From positions 124,001 through 188,000 of the forward strand of contig NZ_QPIE01000007.1 in NCBI RefSeq assembly GCF_003336205.1: a stretch of 64,000 nucleotides of DNA. The letters are read 5' to 3'. A model generated the notes under the pieces. It was not told the DNA's origin. It worked only from the letters and a program-made list of their open reading frames with translations, and searched no databases. The translations under genes and the position numbers were made by a program. Shown one piece after another: positions 1 to 8,524 of this stretch (within the stretch, counting starts at the first letter, position 1; each line of letters opens with the position of its first letter). Source of the DNA: Chryseobacterium lacus. GTDB taxonomy: Bacteria; Bacteroidota; Bacteroidia; Flavobacteriales; Weeksellaceae.

Positions 1-1359
1 CGCAGCGAATATGTGGAAAGGATGCTGCGTAATTACAGCTACCTCAATCTGGGTTTAAAAATCTATTATAACGGTGAAGTTTTTGAATCTCAAAACGGCC
101 TCAAAGACCTTTTGGAGGAAGAAATAGACAGCGAAATCGTTTATCCGATTATCCATATCAAAGACGAAGATATGGAAATTGCCATTACACATTCCGATAA
201 ATCGCAATCGGAAACCTATTTTTCATTTGTCAACGGACAGTATACTTCGCAGGGAGGAACGCACCTGAACGCCTTCAAAGAAGCCTATGTGAAAACCATC
301 CGCGAATTTTACGGTAAGAATTTTGAAGCGGCAGATATCCGAAAAGCCATTATTGGCGCAGTGTATATCAATATCGGAAATCCTGTTTTTGAATCGCAGA
401 CCAAAACCAAACTCGGTTCCTCCACGATGGGACAGGATAAGAACGGAAACGAACTGGAAACCATCAAAACTTTCATGATCAATTACATGAAAGGTAAGCT
501 TGACAACTATCTTCATAAAAACCCGGAAGTTGCCGAAGCCATTCAGAGAAAAATTCTGATTTCCGAAAGGGAACGTAAGGAACTTTCAGGAATCCAAAAA
601 CTCGCACGGGAAAGAGCAAAGAAAGTATCGCTTCACAATAAGAAACTTCGCGATTGCCGTCAGCATTACAACGATCAGAAAGCTTCCCGAAAAGCCGAAT
701 CTCAAATTTTTATTACTGAGGGCGATTCCGCATCAGGTTCCATCACAAAATCAAGAGATGTTGAGACTCAGGCAGTGTTCTCACTCCGTGGTAAACCGCT
801 GAATTCCTACGGATTAACAAAACGAGTTGTCTATGAAAACGAAGAATTTAATTTATTACAAGCCGCTTTAAATATTGAAGATTCTTTAGAAGATTTACGT
901 TACAACCAAGTGATTATTGCTACTGATGCCGATGTGGACGGAATGCATATTCGCTTGCTGATGATCACATTTTTCCTGCAATTTTTCCCGGATTTAATTA
1001 AAAACGGACACCTTTATATTCTCCAGACACCGCTTTTTAGAGTCAGGAATAAAAAGGAAACGCGGTATTGTTATAGTGATGCAGAAAGAATCAAAGCATT
1101 GAATGAATTGGGAAAAAACCCGGAAATAACCCGATTCAAAGGATTAGGAGAAATTTCGCCGGATGAATTCAAACACTTCATTGGAAAAGATATCCGTCTG
1201 GAGCCTGTTGTTTTGGGAAAAGATCAGACGATTGAACAGCTGCTTGAATTTTACATGGGAAAAAATACTCCCGACCGACAAACTTTTATTCTTCAGAATT
1301 TAGTGGTGGAAAATCTTGATATTGATCAAAAACAAAAACTGGAAGAAGTTGAAGTCTAA
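1..1359 (+). CDS. parE: DNA topoisomerase IV subunit B, C-terminal part (5' end outside window)
   Basis: The reading frame is open from the first base, so the gene starts upstream; the GTG at 13 is only an internal codon. The visible 452 residues hold the end of the GHKL transducer region and the TOPRIM domain: motif EGDSASG (codons near 718-738) and the metal-binding DADVDG (from 925) followed by [10 protein letters not shown]. It ends with the short C-terminal region typical of ParE, without the long GyrB insert. With ParC it would form the A2B2 enzyme that unlinks daughter chromosomes. parC follows 85 bp downstream on the same strand. A second-copy GyrB is the alternative, but the adjacent ParC-type A subunit and short tail favour ParE. 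Confidence 0.9.
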   Translation, partial: RSEYVERMLRNYSYLNLGLKIYYNGEVFESQNGLKDLLEEEIDSEIVYPIIHIKDEDMEIAITHSDKSQSETYFSFVNGQYTSQGGTHLNAFKEAYVKTIREFYGKNFEAADIRKAIIGAVYINIGNPVFESQTKTKLGSSTMGQDKNGNELETIKTFMINYMKGKLDNYLHKNPEVAEAIQRKILISERERKELSGIQKLARERAKKVSLHNKKLRDCRQHYNDQKASRKAESQIFITEGDSASGSITKSRDVETQAVFSLRGKPLNSYGLTKRVVYENEEFNLLQAALNIEDSLEDLRYNQVIIATDADVDGMHIRLLMITFFLQFFPDLIKNGHLYILQTPLFRVRNKKETRYCYSDAERIKALNELGKNPEITRFKGLGEISPDEFKHFIGKDIRLEPVVLGKDQTIEQLLEFYMGKNTPDRQTFILQNLVVENLDIDQKQKLEEVEV

Positions 1360-1444
1360 ATAGGGACCAAATTTAAATTGAAATCACGGATAATATTTCT
1401 AAAATTAAAGAATAAGAAGCCTGCATAAGATGCAGATTGAATAA

Positions 1445-4021
1445 ATGACAGAAGAACATCTACACGAAGGAGAGAGTTTAAAGAAAGTTTCGGGACTGTA
1501 CAGAGACTGGTTTTTGGATTATGCGTCATACGTTATCCTGGATCGGGCCATACCTTCCGTTTACGACGGTTTCAAGCCGGTGCAGCGCAGAATCATGCAT
1601 TCCATGCGGGAACTGGAAGACGGGCGTTACAATAAAGTGGCCAATATTGTCGGGAATACCATGAAGTACCATCCACATGGTGATGCGTCTATTACAGACG
1701 CCATGGTTCAGATTGGCCAAAAGGAACTTTTGATTGATGCTCAGGGAAACTGGGGAAATATTTATACCGGCGATTCTGCTGCTGCAGCACGTTACATCGA
1801 AGCGCGATTGACGCCTTTCGCTTTGGAAGTGGTTTTCAATCCGAAAACTACCGATTGGGTAAAATCTTACGACGGTAGAAATAACGAACCGATTGATTTA
1901 CCCGTGAAGTTTCCGCTGCTCCTCGCACAAGGTGTGGAAGGAATTGGGGTAGGTCTTTCAACCAAAATTCTTCCGCATAATTTCAATGAACTGATTCACG
2001 CCTCCATTTTACATTTGAAAGGAAAGAAATTTCAGGTGTTTCCGGATTTTATTACGGGCGGAATGTTGGATGTTGCTGAATACAACGACGGCGAGCGCGG
2101 CGGCAGAGTTCGTGCCAGAGCCAGAATTATTCAGAAAGATAAAAATACGCTAGTAATTACCGAACTGCCTTACTCCAAAAACACCGGTGAAATCATCGAC
2201 AGTATTGTAAAAGCAACGGAAAGAGGAAAGATCAAAATCAAGAAAATAGAAGACAACACTTCCGATAAAGTTGAAATCCTGATTCATCTTCATAACGATG
2301 TATCGCCCGATAAAACGATAGATGCCTTATATGCATTCACCGATTGCCAGGTTTCTATTTCGCCGAATGCGTGTGTGATTGTGGGCAACAAGCCGATGTT
2401 CCTTTCGGTTTCGGAAATTCTGAGAATGAATACGGATCATACCGTTTCTCTACTTAAAAAAGAACTTGAAATTGAACTTCACGAGCTTCAGGAAAGCTGG
2501 CATTTTGCTTCTCTGGAACGTATTTTTATCGAAAACAGAATTTATCACGATATCGAAGAAGTAAAATCTTGGGAAGAAGTACTTACTACCATCGATGAAG
2601 GTTTAAAACCGCACACCACACATCTTTTGAGAGCAGTAACGGAGGAAGATATCGTGAAATTGACAGAAATCCGCATCAAAAGAATTTCGCGCTTCGATCT
2701 TGATAAATTCAAAGAAACGATTGCTTCGCTGGAAGACCGCATTGCCAAATGCAAATACAATCTGGAACATCTTATTCCTTACGCTATCGATTATTACACG
2801 AATATTCAGAAAAAATACGGCAAGGATAAAGAAAGAAAAACTGAAATCAGAATTTTTGACAACATCGATGCGACCAAAGTAGCTGTTGCCAACGAAAAAT
2901 TCTACGTGAACCGCGAAGAAGGCTTCATCGGAACTTCCCTGAAAAAAGATGAATATCTTTTCGACTGTTCTGATATTGATGATATCATTATTTTCCGCAA
3001 AGACGGTACGATGAAGGTAGTAAAAGTGGAAGCCAAAACCTTTATCGGGAAAGATATTCTGCACGTAGCCATTTGGAAAAAGGGCGATTCGCGAACTGTT
3101 TATAACATGATTTACCGTGAAGGAAAAGACGGGCCGTATTACATGAAAAGATTCTCCGTGACCGCCGTTACCAGAAATACAGATTATCCTTTAGCTTCAG
3201 ATAAAAAAGGTTCGGAAGTACTTTATTTTTCGGCCAACCCCAACGGTGAAGCCGAACTGGTGAGTGTTTTACTGAAACAAAATGCCAGAATTCGGAAGCC
3301 AAGAATTGACATTGATTTTTCTGACCTGGCCATCAAAGGGCGGAATTCCCGGGGAAATCTTGTCACAAAATATGCAGTGAAAAAAGTTGATTTGAAAGAG
3401 CAGGGCGTTTCCACTTTGGCTCCAAGAAAAATCTGGTTCGATGAAACGGTTCGCCGATTGAATGTGGATGCACGCGGAACTTTTCTTGGGAATTTTAAAG
3501 GAGACGATAAAATATTGACCATCAATGCGAACGGTGAAGCAAAACTGGTTTCTTTCGATTTGATGAACCGTTTCGATGACGAATATTTAATCCTCGAAAA
3601 ATGGAATCCCGAACAGTCTGTTACCTGTATTTATTTCGATGGAGAGAAGGAAATTTATTACATCAAACGTTTCCTGTTGGAAGCCACGAATAATGTGCAG
3701 ATTTTCATGCCTTCAGAACACCCGAAATCATTTATAGAGTTGGTTTTAACTGCAGATCAGGCAACTGCTGAACTAATTTTTGCCAAAGAAAAAGGAAAAG
3801 AAAAGGATCCGGAAATTATCAATATTGATGAATTTATTTCCATAAAAGGCATCAAAGCGATCGGAAATCAGCTGACAAAAAATAAGGTGAAAACCATTAA
3901 TATCACCGTTCCGGAACCTGAAGAAGAAGAGATTTCTGAAGAGGAAGAATCACCCGAACTGACCAATTCTACAGACGAAATCTCGGAAGAAGGAACCATA
4001 GGAAGCCTTTTTGATGAATAA
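1445..4021 (+). CDS. parC: DNA topoisomerase IV subunit A
   Basis: 858 residues. Type IIA topoisomerase A subunit: N-terminal winged-helix/tower domain with the catalytic pair Arg116-Tyr117 in AAARYIEARLT, and a long beta-propeller C-terminal domain of divergent repeats ending in an acidic Glu/Ser tail. No GyrA box (QRRGGKG) is visible, which together with the partner gene favours ParC over GyrA. In the quinolone-determining segment HPHGDASITDA (76-86), the position matching E. coli Ser80 is Ala81 and that matching Glu84 is Asp85. It probably forms an operon with the upstream subunit B. ATG at 1445 fits the family's N-terminus. Confidence 0.9.
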   Translation: MTEEHLHEGESLKKVSGLYRDWFLDYASYVILDRAIPSVYDGFKPVQRRIMHSMRELEDGRYNKVANIVGNTMKYHPHGDASITDAMVQIGQKELLIDAQGNWGNIYTGDSAAAARYIEARLTPFALEVVFNPKTTDWVKSYDGRNNEPIDLPVKFPLLLAQGVEGIGVGLSTKILPHNFNELIHASILHLKGKKFQVFPDFITGGMLDVAEYNDGERGGRVRARARIIQKDKNTLVITELPYSKNTGEIIDSIVKATERGKIKIKKIEDNTSDKVEILIHLHNDVSPDKTIDALYAFTDCQVSISPNACVIVGNKPMFLSVSEILRMNTDHTVSLLKKELEIELHELQESWHFASLERIFIENRIYHDIEEVKSWEEVLTTIDEGLKPHTTHLLRAVTEEDIVKLTEIRIKRISRFDLDKFKETIASLEDRIAKCKYNLEHLIPYAIDYYTNIQKKYGKDKERKTEIRIFDNIDATKVAVANEKFYVNREEGFIGTSLKKDEYLFDCSDIDDIIIFRKDGTMKVVKVEAKTFIGKDILHVAIWKKGDSRTVYNMIYREGKDGPYYMKRFSVTAVTRNTDYPLASDKKGSEVLYFSANPNGEAELVSVLLKQNARIRKPRIDIDFSDLAIKGRNSRGNLVTKYAVKKVDLKEQGVSTLAPRKIWFDETVRRLNVDARGTFLGNFKGDDKILTINANGEAKLVSFDLMNRFDDEYLILEKWNPEQSVTCIYFDGEKEIYYIKRFLLEATNNVQIFMPSEHPKSFIELVLTADQATAELIFAKEKGKEKDPEIINIDEFISIKGIKAIGNQLTKNKVKTINITVPEPEEEEISEEEESPELTNSTDEISEEGTIGSLFDE

Positions 4022-4066
4022 ATTTTGTCAAATTTCTTCTATTATTTAAACATTAAAAAACAATAA

Positions 4067-4723
4067 ATGAATTTTATATTGCTCATCGTTATCGCCGCCA
4101 CTGCTCTAATTAGTTATGTTGCTTTCCAGAATATTTCGGTTTTTGAAAAGTACAAATTCAATGTTGGCGCGATTAAAAACAGAAAGGAATATATCCGCCT
4201 CGTTTCTGCGGGTTTTCTTCACGGAGATTGGATGCATTTACTTTTCAATATGATGACGCTGTATTTCTTCGGGCCTATCGTAGTACAGGTTTTCGGAGAA
4301 ATCGGATTTCTTGTGGTGTATTTTGGTTCTATAATTCTGGGAAATCTATTCTCTCTTTATCTCTATCAGAATCAGTCCTGGTATTCAGCCATAGGAGCGA
4401 GTGGAGGAGTATCGGGAATTTTGTTTACTTCCATTGCTATGATTCCGGATTTGGGAATATATTTCTTTTTTATTCCCATTCCTATTCCCGGATATATTTT
4501 CGGAGTTTTATATTTTTCCTATTCGGTGTACAGTATGCTGAATCCGCGACAAGGCGATAATATCGGACATGCTGCGCATTTGGGTGGAGCTTTTTTCGGG
4601 TTGGTTTTTGCGGTTGCATTACAGCCGGAAAGAGCGATTGAGAATGCACTTTATCTCGGTATCATGGCGCTTCCGTTGTTGTATATGGCTTATATGGTTT
4701 TTGTGAAAAAGAGAATGGGATAG
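4067..4723 (+). CDS. Rhomboid family intramembrane serine protease
   Basis: 218 residues, with about six hydrophobic segments. It has the rhomboid signatures in order: HGDWMHLLFNM (residues 52-62, helix 2 after the L1 loop), GASGG with nucleophile Ser112, and AAHLGGAFFG with catalytic His171. These give the Ser-His dyad that cleaves transmembrane substrates within the inner membrane. The substrate cannot be inferred. It is 46 bp downstream of parC and may be read through from it. It converges on prmC, whose stop lies 3 bp away, with no visible terminator between them. Confidence 0.9.
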   Translation: MNFILLIVIAATALISYVAFQNISVFEKYKFNVGAIKNRKEYIRLVSAGFLHGDWMHLLFNMMTLYFFGPIVVQVFGEIGFLVVYFGSIILGNLFSLYLYQNQSWYSAIGASGGVSGILFTSIAMIPDLGIYFFFIPIPIPGYIFGVLYFSYSVYSMLNPRQGDNIGHAAHLGGAFFGLVFAVALQPERAIENALYLGIMALPLLYMAYMVFVKKRMG

Positions 4724-4726
4724 CGG

Positions 4727-5575
4727 TTATTTGGAAACATAAACAAACCTATCGTTTCCGGATAAGTCTTTTATTAATCGTCTATCAGTGAATTTTTTAA
4801 AAAGATCCAGCGTTTCTTGTCCCAGTTTCTGATTGATTTCCAGAAAGATCATTCCGTTTTCTGAGAGATGATGTTGAGCGTCTTCAGCAATTTTACGATA
4901 AAAAATCAAAGCATCAGAAGTCGGAGAAAAAAGTGCCAGTTTCGGTTCAAAATCCATTACTGAAATTTCAATTTGGTCTTGCTCATCGATTCCGATATAA
5001 GGTGGATTTGAAATAATGATGTCGTATTGCTGATTCAGGTTTTCTTCAAGATAATTTTGATGAAAAAAATGAATGTCAGTCTGATGAATTACGGCATTTC
5101 TTCTGGCCACTTCCAGTGCTTTTTCAGAATAATCAATCGCCGAAATTTCTGCTTCGGGAAAATGTTTCTTCAGCACAATGGGAATAATTCCGCTTCCGGT
5201 TCCGATATCTAAAATCCTTACATTCTGATCTTTAAGATTCGATTTTTTAATTTCCTGAATGGCAAATTCCAATAATTCCTCCGTTTCCGGGCGCGGAATG
5301 AGCACCTGTTCATTTACAAAAAACTGAAGTCTGAAAAATTCGGTTTTTCCCAGAATCTGTTGATAGGGTTTTCCTGTTCTTAATGCAGAAATGATTTCTG
5401 AAAACTGGCTTTCTTCGCTTTCCGACAATCTCTGATCCGCAAATTTCCTTTGATCATACGGTTCAAAACCCATCGTTTCCTGAACAAAAACAGAACACAA
5501 AAAAACACTTTCACTTTCAGAATATAAACCGGAAAGTTCTTCACGGAAATGCTTTTTTAATTCTGACAATGTCAT
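4727..5575 (-). CDS. prmC: Peptide chain release factor N5-glutamine methyltransferase
   Basis: 282 residues, normal for the family. SAM-binding motif LDIGTGSG at 122-129, substrate-glutamine motif NPPY at 190-193, and the upstream VLIPRPETE segment (91-99) that marks PrmC/HemK. It methylates the GGQ glutamine of release factors RF1/RF2, raising termination efficiency. Its ATG overlaps the stop of yaaA by 4 bases (ATGA), so the two are translationally coupled. It is the last gene of a leftward Sua5-yaaA-prmC operon. Confidence 0.93.
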   Translation of the reverse strand: MTLSELKKHFREELSGLYSESESVFLCSVFVQETMGFEPYDQRKFADQRLSESEESQFSEIISALRTGKPYQQILGKTEFFRLQFFVNEQVLIPRPETEELLEFAIQEIKKSNLKDQNVRILDIGTGSGIIPIVLKKHFPEAEISAIDYSEKALEVARRNAVIHQTDIHFFHQNYLEENLNQQYDIIISNPPYIGIDEQDQIEISVMDFEPKLALFSPTSDALIFYRKIAEDAQHHLSENGMIFLEINQKLGQETLDLFKKFTDRRLIKDLSGNDRFVYVSK

Positions 5576-6330
5576 CTTGTGAAGACCAGTCTTTGAGGTG
5601 TGGACATTTCTTCATTAATGCGATATCCTTCCAGATTGAATGCTTTCACATCATCTAAAGTTGTTGCATTATTTTCTGCACAAAATCGTACCATCAGGCC
5701 TCTTGCGTGTTTGGTGTACACTACAATGGTTTTGGGTTTTCCGCTTTTCATTTCGTAGAAATCGAAGTTGATGATCGGAGCTTTTAGTTTTTTCTTGTCC
5801 AGAACTTTGATGTATTCTGCGCTGGCAAGATTCAGGATGATTTCTTTAGATTTCAATTCACTGTTCAGTTGTTTGGTGATTTTATCTTTCCAAAATTCAT
5901 AAAGATTCCAATACTGCTGGATTTTAAATTTTCTGCCCATCTCCAGACGGTAGAGCATAATTTTATCAGAAGGTTTCAGCAATCCGTAAAGGCCGGATAA
6001 AATTCTGTAGTTTTTCTGAAGATAGGAGACGGCATCTTCCGAAAGCGTTTGGGCATCCAACCCGCGATAGACTTCACCTGTAAAGGCATACAAAGCAGGA
6101 GAGGAGTGCTTAGCTGTAGGATTTGGTTTCCAGTCTTGGTTGCGTTGCCAGTTTTCATCGGCAAGTTTTGGAGAAATTTCCATCATTTCTGACAGGAATT
6201 CCGGTGTTTTTTCCTTTAAGTGAGATTGAATAAGTTCTGCTTCTTTGATGAATTTTGGAGTTGTGGTCCTCGGGAATTTAGCAGTACTGGTAATGTCCAT
6301 TAATTTTGCTGGCGAAGTAATAATTTTCAT
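5572..6330 (-). CDS. yaaA: Peroxide stress protein YaaA (DUF328/UPF0246)
   Basis: 252 residues, full length. It begins MKIITSPAKLMD, the diagnostic N-terminus of the family, with the conserved SGLYGLLKPSD and FYEMKSGKPKTIVVYTKHARG segments later. In E. coli this DNA-binding protein limits intracellular iron and so protects DNA during hydrogen peroxide stress. It is a middle gene of a three-gene leftward operon, starting 14 bp after the Sua5-like gene and overlapping prmC by 4 bp. Confidence 0.92.
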   Translation of the reverse strand: MKIITSPAKLMDITSTAKFPRTTTPKFIKEAELIQSHLKEKTPEFLSEMMEISPKLADENWQRNQDWKPNPTAKHSSPALYAFTGEVYRGLDAQTLSEDAVSYLQKNYRILSGLYGLLKPSDKIMLYRLEMGRKFKIQQYWNLYEFWKDKITKQLNSELKSKEIILNLASAEYIKVLDKKKLKAPIINFDFYEMKSGKPKTIVVYTKHARGLMVRFCAENNATTLDDVKAFNLEGYRINEEMSTPQRLVFTR

Positions 6331-6344
6331 AAAAATGTTTTTGA

Positions 6345-6956
6345 TTAAAGCACTCCTTTTCCTTCCCGAAGAACTTCCGGCTCACCACTTGTGAGGTCAA
6401 CAATAGTAGAAGCCATATTATCACCATATCCCGAATCGATCACGATATCAACTAAATGATCATACTTCTCTGCAATTAATTCAGGATCTGTGGAATACTC
6501 CAGAATTTCGTCGTCATCTTTTATGGAAGTAGAAGCGATGGGATGTCCGAGTTTTTGTACTATCAATTGAGGAACAGGATGATCAGGAACCCGGATTCCG
6601 ATGGTTTTTTTTCCTTTGTAAGCCAAGGGAAGATTTTTATTTGCTTCCAGAATAAAAGTAAACGGGCCGGGAACATTATTTTTTAAAATCCTGAACACCG
6701 CCGTGTCGATAGGTCTTGTAAAATCTGACAGATGGCTCAAATCGTTGCAGATAATAGAGAACTGTGCTTTGTCAAGTTTCATTTTTTTGATGTGTGCCAG
6801 CTTTTCCATCGCTTTGATGTTGTTTATATCACAGCCTAATGCGTATACAGTATCTGAAGGATAGATGATGATACCTCCTTTTTGCAATGTCTTAACTACC
6901 TCAACGATAAAACTTTCCTGAGGATTATCCGGATATATTTTGAGAATTTTTGCCAT
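6345..6956 (-). CDS. Sua5/YciO/YrdC-family protein, putative L-threonylcarbamoyladenylate synthase
   Basis: 203 residues, a single YrdC-type domain. Nucleotide/tRNA-modification signature YPSDTVYALGCD near the N-terminus, then SIICNDLSHLSDF and IGIRVPDHP. Members make threonylcarbamoyl-AMP from threonine, bicarbonate and ATP for t6A37 on ANN-decoding tRNAs. The YciO paralogue has unclear function and cannot be excluded from sequence alone. There is no C-terminal Sua5 domain. First gene of the leftward operon; a TAACTTTG -7 box lies just upstream, so the message may be almost leaderless. Confidence 0.85.
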   Translation of the reverse strand: MAKILKIYPDNPQESFIVEVVKTLQKGGIIIYPSDTVYALGCDINNIKAMEKLAHIKKMKLDKAQFSIICNDLSHLSDFTRPIDTAVFRILKNNVPGPFTFILEANKNLPLAYKGKKTIGIRVPDHPVPQLIVQKLGHPIASTSIKDDDEILEYSTDPELIAEKYDHLVDIVIDSGYGDNMASTIVDLTSGEPEVLREGKGVL

Positions 6957-6960
6957 GACA

Positions 6961-6968
6961 CAAAGTTA
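6961..6968 (-). promoter_or_regulatory. -7 promoter box of the Sua5-yaaA-prmC operon
   Basis: On the minus strand the bases read TAACTTTG, an exact match to the Bacteroidota -7 consensus TAnnTTTG. It ends only 4 bases before the ATG at 6956, so transcription would begin at or very near the start codon. No convincing -33 TTTG was found, so this is a moderate call. Confidence 0.4.
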
Positions 6969-7004
6969 TGAAATTACGATGAATAAAAGATTTCTATGAA
7001 TAAA

Positions 7005-7035
7005 TTTGGAGAAAGACAATTTTGTTGTATATTTG
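7005..7035 (+). promoter_or_regulatory. Promoter of the initiator tRNA gene
   Basis: TTTG (7005-7008), a 19-base spacer, then TATATTTG (7028-7035): both boxes and the spacing match the Bacteroidota housekeeping sigma consensus. The tRNA begins 12 bases after the -7 box. Confidence 0.7.
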
Positions 7036-7046
7036 CATCACAATAC

Positions 7047-7102
<56 letters not shown>

Positions 7103-7119
<17 letters not shown>

Positions 7120-7153
7120 CTAAGCAAAGAGAATCATTTTGGTTCTCTTTTTT
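7103..7153 (+). repeat. attL: 51-bp direct repeat at the tRNA 3' end
   Basis: This 51-bp segment covers the tRNA T-loop to discriminator base, then the trailer and the tRNA's terminator hairpin. It is repeated without a mismatch at 29944-29994. The flanking bases differ (C before the left copy, A before the right), so the repeat has clear edges. A tyrosine integrase gene begins 150 bp inside. This is the classic arrangement for site-specific integration into a tRNA 3' end. Confidence 0.92.
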
Positions 7154-7155
7154 TT
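7126..7155 (+). terminator. Rho-independent terminator of tRNA-fMet
   Basis: Stem AAAGAGAA/TTCTCTTT (7126-7133 with 7143-7150), extended inward by T.G and C-G pairs around an ATTTT loop, followed by an uninterrupted T run to 7155. It lies inside the att repeat, so a second copy sits at the right junction. Confidence 0.85.
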
Positions 7156-7241
7156 ATTGCGTAAATTACTTATTTATAGCGGTTTAGCATATTCTGAAAT
7201 TTTCTCATCTATTCATTTATACGTTATCTTGGATAATTTTG

Positions 7242-7283
7242 AGGCAACCATTTAGGTTACCATAATTTATCCGAGGTTACCAT
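7242..7283 (+). repeat. Three decamer repeats upstream of the integrase gene
   Basis: AGGCAACCAT (7242-7251), AGGTTACCAT (7254-7263) and AGGTTACCAT (7274-7283) lie between attL and the integrase start; the two identical copies are exactly 20 bp apart (two helical turns). Position and spacing suit arm-type integrase sites or operators. This is inference only. Confidence 0.4.
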
Positions 7284-7303
7284 CCTAAAGCCCCATTAAA
7301 CCT

Positions 7304-8497
7304 ATGAATTTATCTATATTATTTCTTTTAAGAAGGAACAGAACTAACGAAAAAGGGTTTTGTCCTATTGAGTGTAGAATTACATTTCATAAACTGAGAA
7401 AACCATTTTCTACAGGTTTATTTATAAATCCTGATCATTGGAATTCTAAAAAGCAAAAAGCACATGCACTCTCTCCAGAAAATGAAGTGTTAAATAACCA
7501 ACTAAGCCTGATAAGACAAAAAGTTAATCAGGCTTTTTTAATACTCAAAATTCAGAAGGATACTTTTGATGTTGAGGATATTTATCTGCAATACAAAGGT
7601 GAGAATATCAGAACTGAAAAATCTCTGTTAGAAGCTTATAATCTACATAATGTAAGGATGAAAAAGCTCATTGGTATAGAATATTCTGAATCTACCTACA
7701 AGAAATTTGAGGAATCCAAGAATCATATTAAATCTTTTATGAAGCATAAAATTGGTAGCTCTAATATTCTCTTAAAAGATTTAAATATGAAGTTTCTACA
7801 TGATTTTGACTACTATATGAAGGTGGAAAAGAAGCTAAAACAGGTAACCATCAACAAGCATATTGAGAGATTGAGAAAGATCATTAAGCTAGCATTAGCA
7901 GAAGGGTTTCTCGAGAGAGATCCTTTTTTACTTTTCAGTCCTAAAAAGATAATTACAGAAGTAATATATCTTAATACAGAAGAGTTAAAGTTAATGGAGA
8001 AATATAGCTTCAGTCAGGAAAGATTACAGAAGGTTGCAGATATGTTTATTTTCTGCTGCTATACAGGCTTGCCCTATCAGGAGATGGCATCTTTAAAACA
8101 TGAGAATATTATTCAGGGATTTGATGGTAAAAAGTGGATCCAAATCTACAGACAGAAGACCAAGAAAACTCTTACCATTCCATTGCTCAGGAAAGCAGAG
8201 GATATTCTCTTAAAGTATGAACAGAATATTGAGATTCTACCAGTTATTTCCAATCAGCACTTTAATTCATTCCTGAAAGAAATTGCTGAGATACTGGGGA
8301 TCAAAAAAAGAATTACTCATCATACGGCAAGAAAGACTTTTGCTTCAACTGTATTGCTGTATAATGATATTTCCATGGAAATAGTCTCAGAGCTTTTAGG
8401 GCATTCTAATATTAGAGTGACTCAGAAGCACTATGCAAAGGTAGTGCAGAGAAAGGTAAGTGAACAGATGATAAACTTGGATAAAAAATTAAATTAG
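7304..8497 (+). CDS. Tyrosine-type site-specific recombinase (integrase) of the element
   Basis: 397 residues. An N-terminal arm-binding region of the Bacteroidota type (INPDHWNSKKQKA near 41-53), a SAM-like core-binding domain (about 105-205) and a C-terminal catalytic domain. Visible catalytic residues: Lys285 region (RQKTKKTLTIPL), His340-x-x-Arg343 (HHTARKTF), His367 (LLGHSNI) and nucleophile Tyr377 (QKHYAK). The first conserved Arg is replaced by Pro257 in TGLPYQEMASL; loss of this Arg is also known in the CTnDOT integrase IntDOT. It lies 150 bp inside attL and is transcribed away from the tRNA, as expected for the enzyme that integrates this element. CpG is scarce in the gene. Confidence 0.93.
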   Translation: MNLSILFLLRRNRTNEKGFCPIECRITFHKLRKPFSTGLFINPDHWNSKKQKAHALSPENEVLNNQLSLIRQKVNQAFLILKIQKDTFDVEDIYLQYKGENIRTEKSLLEAYNLHNVRMKKLIGIEYSESTYKKFEESKNHIKSFMKHKIGSSNILLKDLNMKFLHDFDYYMKVEKKLKQVTINKHIERLRKIIKLALAEGFLERDPFLLFSPKKIITEVIYLNTEELKLMEKYSFSQERLQKVADMFIFCCYTGLPYQEMASLKHENIIQGFDGKKWIQIYRQKTKKTLTIPLLRKAEDILLKYEQNIEILPVISNQHFNSFLKEIAEILGIKKRITHHTARKTFASTVLLYNDISMEIVSELLGHSNIRVTQKHYAKVVQRKVSEQMINLDKKLN

Positions 8498-8524
8498 ATT
8501 TTCATAAAAACGAAAAGTGGGAGC

